Source: Bacillus sp. SJS | GTDB taxonomy: Bacteria > Bacillota > Bacilli > Bacillales > Bacillaceae | Assembly: GCF_000732485.2 (NCBI RefSeq) | Contig: NZ_JAQV02000031.1 | Span: 496,001-560,000, forward strand | DNA length: 64,000 bases | Direction of reading: 5' to 3' | Shown here: in pieces, positions 42,335 through 50,202 of the stretch | Numbering within the stretch: position 1 is the first letter of the stretch | How the letters are laid out: the number at the start of each line of letters is the position of its first letter | The notes under the pieces: generated by a model | Seen by the model: the letters and a program-made list of their open reading frames with translations, nothing else | The model's database searches: none | What the model was told of the DNA's origin: nothing | Program-made: the position numbers and the translations under genes

Positions 42335-43366
42335 TTACGTAATCTGCATAGTTGACTCTCTTATTGCGAGCTCAACCGGAAGGACCTTTTTAGTGAGCCC
42401 CTGCTCCTTTTGAAAAAGAGCCGAGAAAATCATTTCAGATGACTGAATTCCTTTTGCCAAAATATCCTGCCTTACTGTGGTCAGACTTGGAGATAGATAC
42501 TGACTGACATTTAAATCATCAAATCCGACTATTGAAAAGTCCTGAGGAATTCTTTTTCCCATTGAAGCAAATCTTCTCATGATTCCTAGACACACAATAT
42601 CAGAAGTAGCGAATACCGCCGTAATGGGCTCTGAACTGTCCAGGATGCTTTGTCCGGCATCCAGTGAGGCTTCAAGCGTACTGTTACCGCTCTCAAAAAT
42701 CAGTTCTTGTTTAAACGGAACGCCAAATTCCTTCAGTGCCCTTTTGTAGCCTTTAAGCCGCTGTTCATCAACCGGGCTGTTTTTTGCTTCTGCAACAACC
42801 ATGGCAATGGATGTGTGACCAAGTGAAAGCAAATGTGCGGTCGCCTGATAGCCGCCTTCCTCGTCATCGATATTCATCGTGTGATAGCTGCCTTCCGGTA
42901 CATCATATGTATCTACCAGAACGATTGGAATAGCTATATGGCGGGCCAGCTCCTCTGCGATGGAGCCTGATGCATTCATGACAATCAGTCCATCCAGATT
43001 CCTTCTCTGAACCCATTGGCTGCATTCATCTGCCACACCGATTCCTGCCAGGAGAATATCATACCCGTAACCCCGGGCTACACTTTCGACTCCGCTGATA
43101 AATTCATTATAATAAAGATTTGTCTGGAATACCGGCAATAAGGAGTCCTGATTTAAAATTTTAAGCAAGCCGATCAGCTTGGATTGCTTTTTAGAAAGAC
43201 TGATGGCTGTCAAATCGGGAAGATAGTGAAGTTCCTCAATGGCTCTGCGGATCTTTTCCTTCGTTTCTCCCGAGACCTTATTTTTCCCGTTCAGGACATA
43301 AGAAACAGCTGCGCTGGAAACGCCGGCATGTTTGGCAACATCCTTAATCGTGACTTTCTTTTTCAT
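42335..43366 (-). CDS. LacI family transcriptional regulator
   Basis: A 343-residue repressor. N-terminal DNA-binding domain VTIKDVAKHAGVSSAAVSYVLNGKNKVS (helix-turn-helix plus hinge helix) and a periplasmic-binding-like effector domain (PIVLVDTYDVPEGSYHTMNIDDEEGGYQA, VGFDDLNVSQYLSPSLTTV). AGGAGG lies before the ATG. It precedes and faces the same way as the ThuA/Gfo/isomerase operon. Palindromes with TTAACC arms occur before this gene and before the thuA-like gene, indicating autoregulation and control of the operon. Confidence 0.92.
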   Translation of the reverse strand: MKKKVTIKDVAKHAGVSSAAVSYVLNGKNKVSGETKEKIRRAIEELHYLPDLTAISLSKKQSKLIGLLKILNQDSLLPVFQTNLYYNEFISGVESVARGYGYDILLAGIGVADECSQWVQRRNLDGLIVMNASGSIAEELARHIAIPIVLVDTYDVPEGSYHTMNIDDEEGGYQATAHLLSLGHTSIAMVVAEAKNSPVDEQRLKGYKRALKEFGVPFKQELIFESGNSTLEASLDAGQSILDSSEPITAVFATSDIVCLGIMRRFASMGKRIPQDFSIVGFDDLNVSQYLSPSLTTVRQDILAKGIQSSEMIFSALFQKEQGLTKKVLPVELAIRESTMQIT

Positions 43367-43376
43367 AATTCCTCCT

Positions 43377-43392
43377 AGTTAACCGGTTAACT
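43377..43392. promoter_or_regulatory. perfect 16-bp LacI-type operator
   Basis: AGTTAACCGGTTAACT is a perfect palindrome immediately upstream of the LacI ribosome site and just after the predicted transcription start, an ideal repressor position. Confidence 0.75.
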
Positions 43393-43400
43393 CCACTTAC

Positions 43401-43429
43401 ATACTAAACGATTTATTTTCGAAAAACAA
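43401..43429 (-). promoter_or_regulatory. sigma-A promoter of the LacI gene
   Basis: Leftward -35 TTGTTT (43424-43429), 17-base spacer, -10 TAGTAT (43401-43406). Confidence 0.6.
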
Positions 43430-43587
43430 TCTTTATTTTTCTAAATATTTAAGTTTTAGAGACCGCTTCCATTCTATTAAACACTTATCCTCATTTCTCT
43501 ATTTTTAAATAGGCAGAAATCCGGATATTTTTCACGGTGATTGACATATAAATATAACATGATGAGCGGCAAGGGAGAGGTTCGGCT

Positions 43588-43716
43588 ATGGAGCAAAAAA
43601 ATAAAAAAAACAGCTTTAAAAAAACAAAAAAATTCACGACAGCTGACCTGGGATATAAGGTATCAGAGGAAAATCAGAAGCTTTTGAAGATGCTGAAAAA
43701 CTTAAAAAAAGCCTGA
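43588..43716 (+). CDS. small lysine-rich protein (42 aa)
   Basis: A short frame with GGGAGAGG 7 bases before the ATG. The product is very basic (KNKKNSFKKTKKF at the N-terminus) and ends in YKVSEENQKLLKMLKNLKKA, a probable helix. A TTGACA box lies at 43541 but a matching -10 is unclear. It stops one base before the converging cblS-like gene ends. I do not recognise a family. The tail loosely recalls SpoIISB antitoxins, which is too weak for a call. Confidence 0.5.
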   Translation: MEQKNKKNSFKKTKKFTTADLGYKVSEENQKLLKMLKNLKKA

Positions 43717-44418
43717 TCATTCTGTGAGGGAAACAGGATGAAACAGACCTTTGCAAACATTCATTAATTCAGTATTATACGCTTTGTCGTATGACATAAT
43801 GACACAGGACGCAGGCCCGGCCGATTTGTGTATATCAAGCTCGCATTCTATGAACCTGGCATGCGGGCTAAGGATTTTTATCTCATGGACAATCCCTTTT
43901 GATCCTGCTGGTATCAGTTCATATACAGCTGGATGTGCCAGCAGCTTGAGAAAAAGGGGAATAGAAATCATTTGATCTTTTCTATCAAGCACTTCAGAAC
44001 CTACAAGCGGCTGTCCGATCACTGCAAATCCGGCCCCGTTTGGAGTGTGGCCAGTTCTTACATTGGATGCTTTACCAAGAACCATTATTCCAAGTGCCGA
44101 CTGAATCATCTTCATATTGCTTTCGGTACTGCCTGATATGGACACTTTGCCAATTCCCGCTTCATCCAGCAATTCTCTGCAAGCCCCTTGAATGCGTTCC
44201 CATGCTTGCTCTCCGTTAAAGTTATGCAGCATGATGGAAAAAGGATATGCCCCTGCGGACATGCATTCCATCAGTGCTACCCTCAATGTGTGCTTTGCCA
44301 CCGTTTCCAGGGGGGCATGAACCTGATCCTCTGCCTTTTCGCCGATAGCCCCCGCATTATCTGATGCTGCAACGAGCCACTCATCTTTAGAGAGCTGGAA
44401 TGTTTCGATATCCCGCAT
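43717..44418 (-). CDS. cblS: CblS-like alpha-ribazole kinase (AIR synthase-like fold)
   Basis: A 233-residue protein with the ATP-binding pattern of PurM/ThiL-like enzymes: SDNAGAIGEKAED near the N-terminus, RVALMECMSAGAYP, ITGSTE-like ISGSTESNM and GQPLVGSEVL. In Listeria and Geobacillus such a protein, CblS, phosphorylates alpha-ribazole so that lower ligand can be salvaged. Here it is the last gene of the cobamide operon, 25 bases after the CobU-like gene, which supports that role. CblT, the partner transporter, is not in the window. The call is from pattern and context. Confidence 0.68.
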   Translation of the reverse strand: MRDIETFQLSKDEWLVAASDNAGAIGEKAEDQVHAPLETVAKHTLRVALMECMSAGAYPFSIMLHNFNGEQAWERIQGACRELLDEAGIGKVSISGSTESNMKMIQSALGIMVLGKASNVRTGHTPNGAGFAVIGQPLVGSEVLDRKDQMISIPLFLKLLAHPAVYELIPAGSKGIVHEIKILSPHARFIECELDIHKSAGPASCVIMSYDKAYNTELMNVCKGLFHPVSLTE

Positions 44419-44443
44419 ATTCTACATCCTTTCGCCATTCCTT

Positions 44444-44866
44444 TTATTTCAAAGGGGTTTGAATGCCGTACCAGATCAGATCCGCCTGAACGGACTTCCG
44501 CATAATTTCCTGGTAGATCCATCCCGTTACATCTCTCCAAAGCCTGTTTTCCGCTTCAATTGGGACAATTCCCTTTGAAATATCCGAACCGATCAGGACA
44601 AGCCTTCTGCCGTGAGCATGTTCTTCCCATTCCAGCCACCTGCTGATTGCAGCCCGCCATTGACCGGAAGTCTCTTTACCCGTTTGAAGGACGTCTTCCC
44701 GAATATATTGTTCAAGTCCTTCAATGACCGTAACCTGTCTGAAGTCTTGAATTAAAGGGTCTTTTTTATAGGCACTGATCCATAAACCTTCCTCTTCCTT
44801 CCACCAGCTTTGCTCTCTTACCCATTGAGCCTTGCCGTTGCAGGCACCGCCCGTAACGAAGTGCAT
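44444..44866 (-). CDS. reduced CobU-like protein
   Basis: A 140-residue relative of the cobinamide kinase/guanylyltransferase CobU. A P-loop-like GGACNGKAQWV is near the N-terminus (canonical CobU has GGxRSGKS) and the family's closing motif is kept as DISKGIVPIEAENRLWRDVTGWIYQ. The middle is shortened and the guanylylation His region is not recognisable. AGGAGG lies before the ATG at 44866. It overlaps the end of cobC by 49 bases. A complete CobU is encoded at 47683, so this copy is probably specialised or degenerate. Confidence 0.7.
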   Translation of the reverse strand: MHFVTGGACNGKAQWVREQSWWKEEEGLWISAYKKDPLIQDFRQVTVIEGLEQYIREDVLQTGKETSGQWRAAISRWLEWEEHAHGRRLVLIGSDISKGIVPIEAENRLWRDVTGWIYQEIMRKSVQADLIWYGIQTPLK

Positions 44867-45444
44867 GGTTCTCGCCTCCTGAATGAATCTTTTGTCCAAA
44901 TCAATTCATATCCCGCTCCTGGGCTTATCGTCCATTCCCAATAAGGCCGCCCATCCCCGGACAGTAAAGTTAACAGCTGTCTAATCGGGCCGCCATGACT
45001 GACGATCGCCGCTGTTTCAGCTTCCTCATCAAGCAAGGATTCACGGACTCTTTCCCACCCATTCATCACCCTTTTTTTAAATACCTGCAAGCTTTCACCT
45101 CCTGGAGGAGCGTGTTCTTCCATGTTTTCAAGCCATAGCTGATAGTCTCGATCATCCTTTAATTCCACGTATGTATGACCTTCCCAGCTGCCGAAGTGAT
45201 ATTCCTTTAAATCATCGATCACCCTTTGCTTTAGTCCCGGAAAGAGCAGGCTTGCCGTCTCATTTGTCCGGAGCATTCCGCTTGTAAACAATGCGGCAGG
45301 TTCAGGGAGGCTGACTGCAGCCAAGGCGGATTGCCCTTCCCAGGATAAGGAATCGTCAGTCCAGCCAATATAGGCATTCCGGCTGTTTTTTTCAGTCAAG
45401 CCATGGCGAAGTAATGTAACAGCCACAAACCCATCCATAACCAC
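44818..45444 (-). CDS. cobC: CobC-like alpha-ribazole phosphatase (histidine phosphatase)
   Basis: A 208-residue histidine phosphatase: LLRHGLTEKN with the catalytic His, TSGMLRTNETASLLF, KEYHFGSWEGHTY (EYxFG), PPGGES and VSHGGPIR with the second His. In the cobamide pathway CobC removes the 5'-phosphate from the ribazole moiety. The start is a GTG with GGAGG 6-7 bases upstream. Its first 49 bases overlap the end of cobS, and its end overlaps the CobU-like gene. Confidence 0.87.
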   Translation of the reverse strand: MVMDGFVAVTLLRHGLTEKNSRNAYIGWTDDSLSWEGQSALAAVSLPEPAALFTSGMLRTNETASLLFPGLKQRVIDDLKEYHFGSWEGHTYVELKDDRDYQLWLENMEEHAPPGGESLQVFKKRVMNGWERVRESLLDEEAETAAIVSHGGPIRQLLTLLSGDGRPYWEWTISPGAGYELIWTKDSFRRREPCTSLRAVPATARLNG

Positions 45445-46193
45445 GTTTCCCCTCCTTCAGCTGAAGCTCCGAGCAAATCTCCGGTCACACCGCCGAATTC
45501 TTTTTTAAAAAAAGCTTTTGCTGCAATCGTAAAACCTAGAATCAGGGCAGCAAGCATAGCAAGATACAGAGATAATAAAGGCTCGGCCATATAAAAAACT
45601 GCGGCCGCCGCCAGTAAAGCCGTGAAGTACGTCCGCAATACCTTATTTCTTTTCAAATCCTTTTGAAAGAAATAGGCTAACCCCTCTGACTTTACGGATG
45701 GAACGGCCGCGAGGAGTGCCCCCATTCCCATTCGGGATAGCATTGGAATAGCTGACATCAGGAAATAGTCTCTCCACTGCAGTCCTTCAATCACTTCATA
45801 AATAAAAAGAAATCGTGCTGCCAGTAAAATGATAACAGATAGAACTCCGAAGGCTCCTGTCCGGGGGTCCTTCATAATTTCCAGCCGCTTTTCCCTGTCT
45901 CTATATGAAAAATAAGCATCACTCGAGTCCATCCAGCCGTCAAGATGCAATCCTCCGGTCAGTAAAATGGCTGCCATCCAAATGATGAATGCGGCAGCGG
46001 GCATTGAAAATGGAGTGAACGTCAGGACAAGCCATAGCAATCCAGACAGGACAGCACCGATTAACAGACCTACGAACGGAAGCCATTGAACGGCATAAAG
46101 GACTCTTTTTTCATCCAGCTCAAAGGATCTTTTTACTGGAACAGCCGTAAAAAATTGGATAGCGATCAGTATGCCTTCTGTTCTCTTCTTCAC
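45396..46193 (-). CDS. cobS: adenosylcobinamide-GDP ribazoletransferase CobS
   Basis: A 265-residue membrane enzyme with about seven hydrophobic helices that joins adenosylcobinamide-GDP to alpha-ribazole (phosphate). Family signature FTAVPVKRSFELDEKR near the N-terminus, TGGLHLDGWMDSSDAYFS (metal-binding aspartates) and DPRTGAFGVLSV are intact. The start is a GTG overlapping the cbiP stop by 4 bases. Confidence 0.93.
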   Translation of the reverse strand: MKKRTEGILIAIQFFTAVPVKRSFELDEKRVLYAVQWLPFVGLLIGAVLSGLLWLVLTFTPFSMPAAAFIIWMAAILLTGGLHLDGWMDSSDAYFSYRDREKRLEIMKDPRTGAFGVLSVIILLAARFLFIYEVIEGLQWRDYFLMSAIPMLSRMGMGALLAAVPSVKSEGLAYFFQKDLKRNKVLRTYFTALLAAAAVFYMAEPLLSLYLAMLAALILGFTIAAKAFFKKEFGGVTGDLLGASAEGGETWLWMGLWLLHYFAMA

Positions 46194-47686
46194 TGCTCAC
46201 ACCCGCCTTCAGCCATGCACATCAATTTCTCCATGTCCAAGTGCTTTTCAACTTGCTCTGCAAGCAGATTGTAGCGTAGATCCTTCACCGCTTCCAGATT
46301 CAGTTCCGCAGCTGGTTTCAGCCCTTTAGCCTTGCGAAGCCTGTTGAGCCATGCGGTGCGGAAGCTGTCGTTGTAAAACAGATGATGCATATAGGTTCCA
46401 ATGATCGAACCGGACACCGTTCCTGCATCGCCATTGCCACCTGGAAACTCAAGAAATGGATAGATGCTTTCGCTCTTTGTTACCCCCATATGTATTTCGT
46501 ACCCGTCCACCGGTATTCTCCCGAGGCCGCAGTTCTCAGCTGTAAATCCTTTTCTGCGGGTCGTCTCTTTAATCATCCCGAATTCAGTAGATACTGGCAA
46601 AAGCCTCAAGCCAACTGCGCTCTCTCCTTGTTTTCCAGTATCGGTTCCATAAGGATCTGCCAGCTTTTCACCAAGCATTTGATAGCCCCCGCAAATTCCA
46701 AGCACCGCTTTTCCTGCATCAGCATGGGCCTTAATCGACTCGCCAAGTCCGTTGTCCTGAATCGTTTTTAAATCTGCCAGTGTGCTTTTGGTGCCTGGCA
46801 GGATGACAGCATCGGGATTCCCAAAATCAGAAGCTTTCGCGACGAATCGGATTCGTACATCCTTTTCATATAAAAATGGTTCAAAATCCGTGTAATTAGA
46901 AATGCTGGGAAGATGGATCACAGCTATATCCACGCTATAGACGGTTTTTTCAGGGAAAATGGAGGCTATAGAAAGGGAATCTTCTCCTTCAATCATATGA
47001 CCATGCAGAAAAGGAATAATTCCGAGTACCGGCAGACCCGTCTGTTCTTCAAGCCAGTCCGCACCATCCTGAAATAGTTCGAGATCTCCTCTGAACTTAT
47101 TAATAATCAGCCCTTTTACCCGATTCCGGTCATCCGGACTAAGAAGCGCAAGCGTACCGACGATGCTTGCAAAAACACCGCCCCGCTCAATATCGGCTAC
47201 CAAAATAACCGGCAATTCAGCAAGCTCGGCAACCTTCATATTAACAAGCTCCCGGTCATTTAAATTCACCTCTGCCGGAGAGCCTGCTCCTTCTGCAATA
47301 ATATAGGAATGTCTTTTACTCAGTTCATCCAGTGACGTCCGAATCGCCTGCAAACCCTTTTGGTAGTAGTCGGTACGGTATGCCATACCTGATAAAACAC
47401 AATCCCTCTTTCCAAACAGGACGACTTCTGCCTGCATGTCACTCGAAGGCTTGAGCAAAATTGGATTCATATATACAGTTGCTTCCTGGCCCGCAGCCTC
47501 AGCCTGGACTCCCTGGGCCCTGCCAATCTCCATCCCATCTGCTGTTACATATGAATTATTGGACATATTCTGGGATTTGAATGGAGCCGTGTTCAGCCCT
47601 TTGTTGAAAAAAATCCGGCAAAGGGCGGCAGTAAGCAGGCTTTTGCCTGCATCGGAGGAGGTTCCTTGAAGCATTATCCCTTTCAC
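46190..47686 (-). CDS. cbiP: adenosylcobyric acid synthase CbiP/CobQ
   Basis: A 498-residue glutamine-dependent amidase that adds four amides to the corrin ring. ATP-binding GTSSDAGKSLLTAALCRIF at the N-terminus, then FKSQNMSNNSYVT, and a C-terminal glutamine amidotransferase domain with the nucleophile in GICGGYQMLG and a later HHLFYNDSFR. The start is a GTG overlapping the cobU stop. Its presence hints that corrin-ring amidation, not just nucleotide-loop salvage, occurs in this organism. Confidence 0.93.
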   Translation of the reverse strand: MKGIMLQGTSSDAGKSLLTAALCRIFFNKGLNTAPFKSQNMSNNSYVTADGMEIGRAQGVQAEAAGQEATVYMNPILLKPSSDMQAEVVLFGKRDCVLSGMAYRTDYYQKGLQAIRTSLDELSKRHSYIIAEGAGSPAEVNLNDRELVNMKVAELAELPVILVADIERGGVFASIVGTLALLSPDDRNRVKGLIINKFRGDLELFQDGADWLEEQTGLPVLGIIPFLHGHMIEGEDSLSIASIFPEKTVYSVDIAVIHLPSISNYTDFEPFLYEKDVRIRFVAKASDFGNPDAVILPGTKSTLADLKTIQDNGLGESIKAHADAGKAVLGICGGYQMLGEKLADPYGTDTGKQGESAVGLRLLPVSTEFGMIKETTRRKGFTAENCGLGRIPVDGYEIHMGVTKSESIYPFLEFPGGNGDAGTVSGSIIGTYMHHLFYNDSFRTAWLNRLRKAKGLKPAAELNLEAVKDLRYNLLAEQVEKHLDMEKLMCMAEGGCEQ

Positions 47687-48222
47687 TCTTTTTCCCCCTT
47701 TTTCAAAATGGGCACCCCGTTTTCCACCATGTATGCCTCATCCGCTTCCTTCACAGCAGCCTGATGAAGTCTTCCGAGAACTTTTATGTATTCCAAAACA
47801 GCCCCCTCATAAAGATGGGCATCATATGACAGCTCATTTGAAACAGCAATCAGCATACCGCACGATTGGCGGAGCCTGCGAATTCCCATCATCATATGAT
47901 TTACTGGATCTTCTGGGGGATCGGGGGCAAACATTTCATTATTCAGCCAAGTTGTGAGGCAATCCAGGACAAGGATATCATCACGGCTGAAGTGAGGAGC
48001 AAGCTCATGAAGATTCCGCGGCTTCTCAAACGTCTCCCATGATTTCTGATAGTCATTGCGCTTTAATTGATGCATGGCAATCCTAAGCTCCATTTCCTTG
48101 TCTGTAGCCCGTCCTGCGGCAATATAATTTAATTTCCCATTGCCTGCTGCAGCTTCCTCTGCAATCCGTTCAGCAAATGATGACTTGCCGCTCCTTACTC
48201 CTCCTGATATAAAAATCAGCAT
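47683..48222 (-). CDS. cobU: adenosylcobinamide kinase/guanylyltransferase CobU
   Basis: A 179-residue bifunctional enzyme that phosphorylates adenosylcobinamide and then transfers GMP to it. P-loop GGVRSGKSSFAE (residues 7-18), AAGRATDKEMELRIAMHQ (the guanylylated His region), DCLTTWLNNEMF, and AVSNELSYDAHLYE. The ATG at 48222 has AAGGAG 8 bases upstream. The typical GIVP motif after the VSNE stretch is not seen, so the C-terminal part deviates from classical CobU. Confidence 0.87.
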   Translation of the reverse strand: MLIFISGGVRSGKSSFAERIAEEAAAGNGKLNYIAAGRATDKEMELRIAMHQLKRNDYQKSWETFEKPRNLHELAPHFSRDDILVLDCLTTWLNNEMFAPDPPEDPVNHMMMGIRRLRQSCGMLIAVSNELSYDAHLYEGAVLEYIKVLGRLHQAAVKEADEAYMVENGVPILKKGEKE

Positions 48223-49283
48223 CCCTTCCACTCCTTAAGCGCCGCAATAAGCGCTTGATTCTCATTGGGCAGCTTCACGGCAATCCGGAGATAGTTTCCG
48301 TCCAATCCGGCAAAATTTTCTGTATGCCTTGTGACGATGCCTTTTTTCAGCAGATAGGGGTAAAGTTCTTTTTCCTTTGGCGCTGCAATCAAATAATAGT
48401 TGGTTGAGCTCGGGTAAACGGTCATTCCAATGGAAAGAAGCTCATGTTTCACTTTTTCCCGTTCAGAAGCGATCCATCCTCTCGTCTTCTCAGCATGATC
48501 TGTATCCTTTGCACAGGAAATCCCCATTCTCTGCGCCAGTGCATTCACACTCCAGTGCGGCTGTCTTTTCTTTAGCTTTTTAATTATAGGAGCGGATGCC
48601 ATCACATAGCCAAGCCTGATTCCAGCAAGAGCATACATTTTGGTTACGGATCGTAAAATAATCAAATTCGAAAAACGGCAGAGGTCCCCTGCAAGTGAAT
48701 GACTTTCCGCAGTGAAATCGTAAAATGCCTCATCACAGATAATAAGGGTTTCTGTTTTTTCTGCCTGTTTGATTACCTCAAGGAGCAGAGCGCGGCTGTA
48801 GACTCTTCCAGTCGGGTTACTTGGATTGCAGATAAAGACAGCTTTTTTTCCTTGCATCTTCTTAAAAATACGTTCATCAAGGTCCCAGCCATTCTCCTCT
48901 CTCAAAACAAGTGAGTCGATGACTGCACCTTGCACCTCCAATGCCTGGCGGTATTCCGAAAAAGCTGGTTCTGTAATCAGCACCTGTTCATCCTTTAACA
49001 GCTGGGCCAAAATAAAAATAAGTTCTGCCGCACCGTTCCCGGGCAGGATGCACTCTGCCGGGAGCTGCTCTTTTTCAGAAAGTGCCTGCACCAAAGCCGC
49101 TGCTTCAGGATCAGGATAATCGTAAATATCCTGCAAATAATCCAGCCAGTTTTCTTTTATAAAAGGCGGCGGACCAAGGGGGTTGATATTTACGCTAAAG
49201 TCTATGATTTTATCCGGAGGAATCATATGGAGACGATGATACACATGCTGCGGATTAGAACCATGATGGGGTAAATTCAACAA
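48216..49283 (-). CDS. cobD: L-threonine-O-3-phosphate decarboxylase CobD
   Basis: A 355-residue PLP enzyme of the aminotransferase fold I class that makes the aminopropanol phosphate linker. DFSVNINPLGPP at the N-terminus, GNGAAELIF, NPSNPTGRVY, ICDEAFYDF, and the PLP lysine in ILRSVTKMYALAGIRLGY. The start is a TTG with AGGAGG 5 bases upstream. The cobU start lies 6 bases inside its end. Confidence 0.92.
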   Translation of the reverse strand: MLNLPHHGSNPQHVYHRLHMIPPDKIIDFSVNINPLGPPPFIKENWLDYLQDIYDYPDPEAAALVQALSEKEQLPAECILPGNGAAELIFILAQLLKDEQVLITEPAFSEYRQALEVQGAVIDSLVLREENGWDLDERIFKKMQGKKAVFICNPSNPTGRVYSRALLLEVIKQAEKTETLIICDEAFYDFTAESHSLAGDLCRFSNLIILRSVTKMYALAGIRLGYVMASAPIIKKLKKRQPHWSVNALAQRMGISCAKDTDHAEKTRGWIASEREKVKHELLSIGMTVYPSSTNYYLIAAPKEKELYPYLLKKGIVTRHTENFAGLDGNYLRIAVKLPNENQALIAALKEWKGC

Positions 49284-50202
49284 GCATTCCTCCTATCCAT
49301 AACAAAACAATAAAGGCAGCTACCGTCCTTTCCATAATCTCAACAGACTGAATGATATGGATCCTTTTCAATGGCCTTTCCGGCTTTCCCATTCTTGCTC
49401 TGTCTGATTGGACACCTTGATAAAAGTTGATGCCGCCAAGCTCAATATGAAGCATAAATGCAACAGCTGCTTCCCCCCATCCGCTATTTGGGCTTGGATG
49501 TTTTTTTGCATCCAGGGATACTTGATTCCAAAACCCAAGCTTACCGTGAACCAGCAGCATCATAAAGGCCGTTATTCTTGCAGGTATCCAATTCAATCCA
49601 TCATCGAGCTTTGCGGAAGCCCAGCCAAATTCATGATACCGCTCATTTTTATAACCGACCATTGAATCAAGTGTGTTAGCAAGCCGATAAAAAATGGCCA
49701 AGGGAGCTCCGCCGGCTGCCGCCCAAAATAGCGGTGCTGTCACTCCATCACTTGTATTTTCTGCAACCGTTTCGACCGCTCCTCTCACGATTTCGCTTTC
49801 GTGAAGGTCTTCTGTATCTCTGCCTACAATATAGGACAGTTTCATCCGGGCTTCGTCAATCAAACCGGACCTTAATGGTTTTTCCACTTCCAATGCTGCT
49901 TCCTTTAAGCTTCGCTCTGCGATTGCAGTAAAGATAACCGCTGCTTCGAAAAGAACACCTGCCGCAGGATGAAGAGTGTAGCACAATTCTTGTAAAACAA
50001 TCACCGCAGCGACGACCGCCGCTGAGAGAATCAGCACCATCATAATCCCTTTTATCTTCCTGTATTCCCCTTTATTCAGCCTCTTTTCCAATAAAGCAAT
50101 CATTGTACCGAACCACCTGACAGGGTGGGGCATCTTTGGGGGATCTCCAAGGAGCCGATCAAGGAGATATGCAATACTTAAGGCAAGCAGATGATTAAGC
50201 AT
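49255..50202 (-). CDS. cbiB: adenosylcobinamide-phosphate synthase CbiB
   Basis: A 315-residue membrane protein that attaches the aminopropanol linker to adenosylcobyric acid. Signature DRLLGDPPKMPHPVRWFG at the N-terminus, GRDTEDLHESEIVRGAVETVAENTSDG (split: RGAVETVAENTSDGV), YRLANTLDSMVGYKN and PSPNSGWGEAA. The ATG at 50202 has GGAG 11 bases upstream; a frame extending to 50331 overlaps btuD-cbiZ and is unsupported. It overlaps cobD by 29 bases. Confidence 0.92.
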   Translation of the reverse strand: MLNHLLALSIAYLLDRLLGDPPKMPHPVRWFGTMIALLEKRLNKGEYRKIKGIMMVLILSAAVVAAVIVLQELCYTLHPAAGVLFEAAVIFTAIAERSLKEAALEVEKPLRSGLIDEARMKLSYIVGRDTEDLHESEIVRGAVETVAENTSDGVTAPLFWAAAGGAPLAIFYRLANTLDSMVGYKNERYHEFGWASAKLDDGLNWIPARITAFMMLLVHGKLGFWNQVSLDAKKHPSPNSGWGEAAVAFMLHIELGGINFYQGVQSDRARMGKPERPLKRIHIIQSVEIMERTVAAFIVLLWIGGMLVEFTPSWF

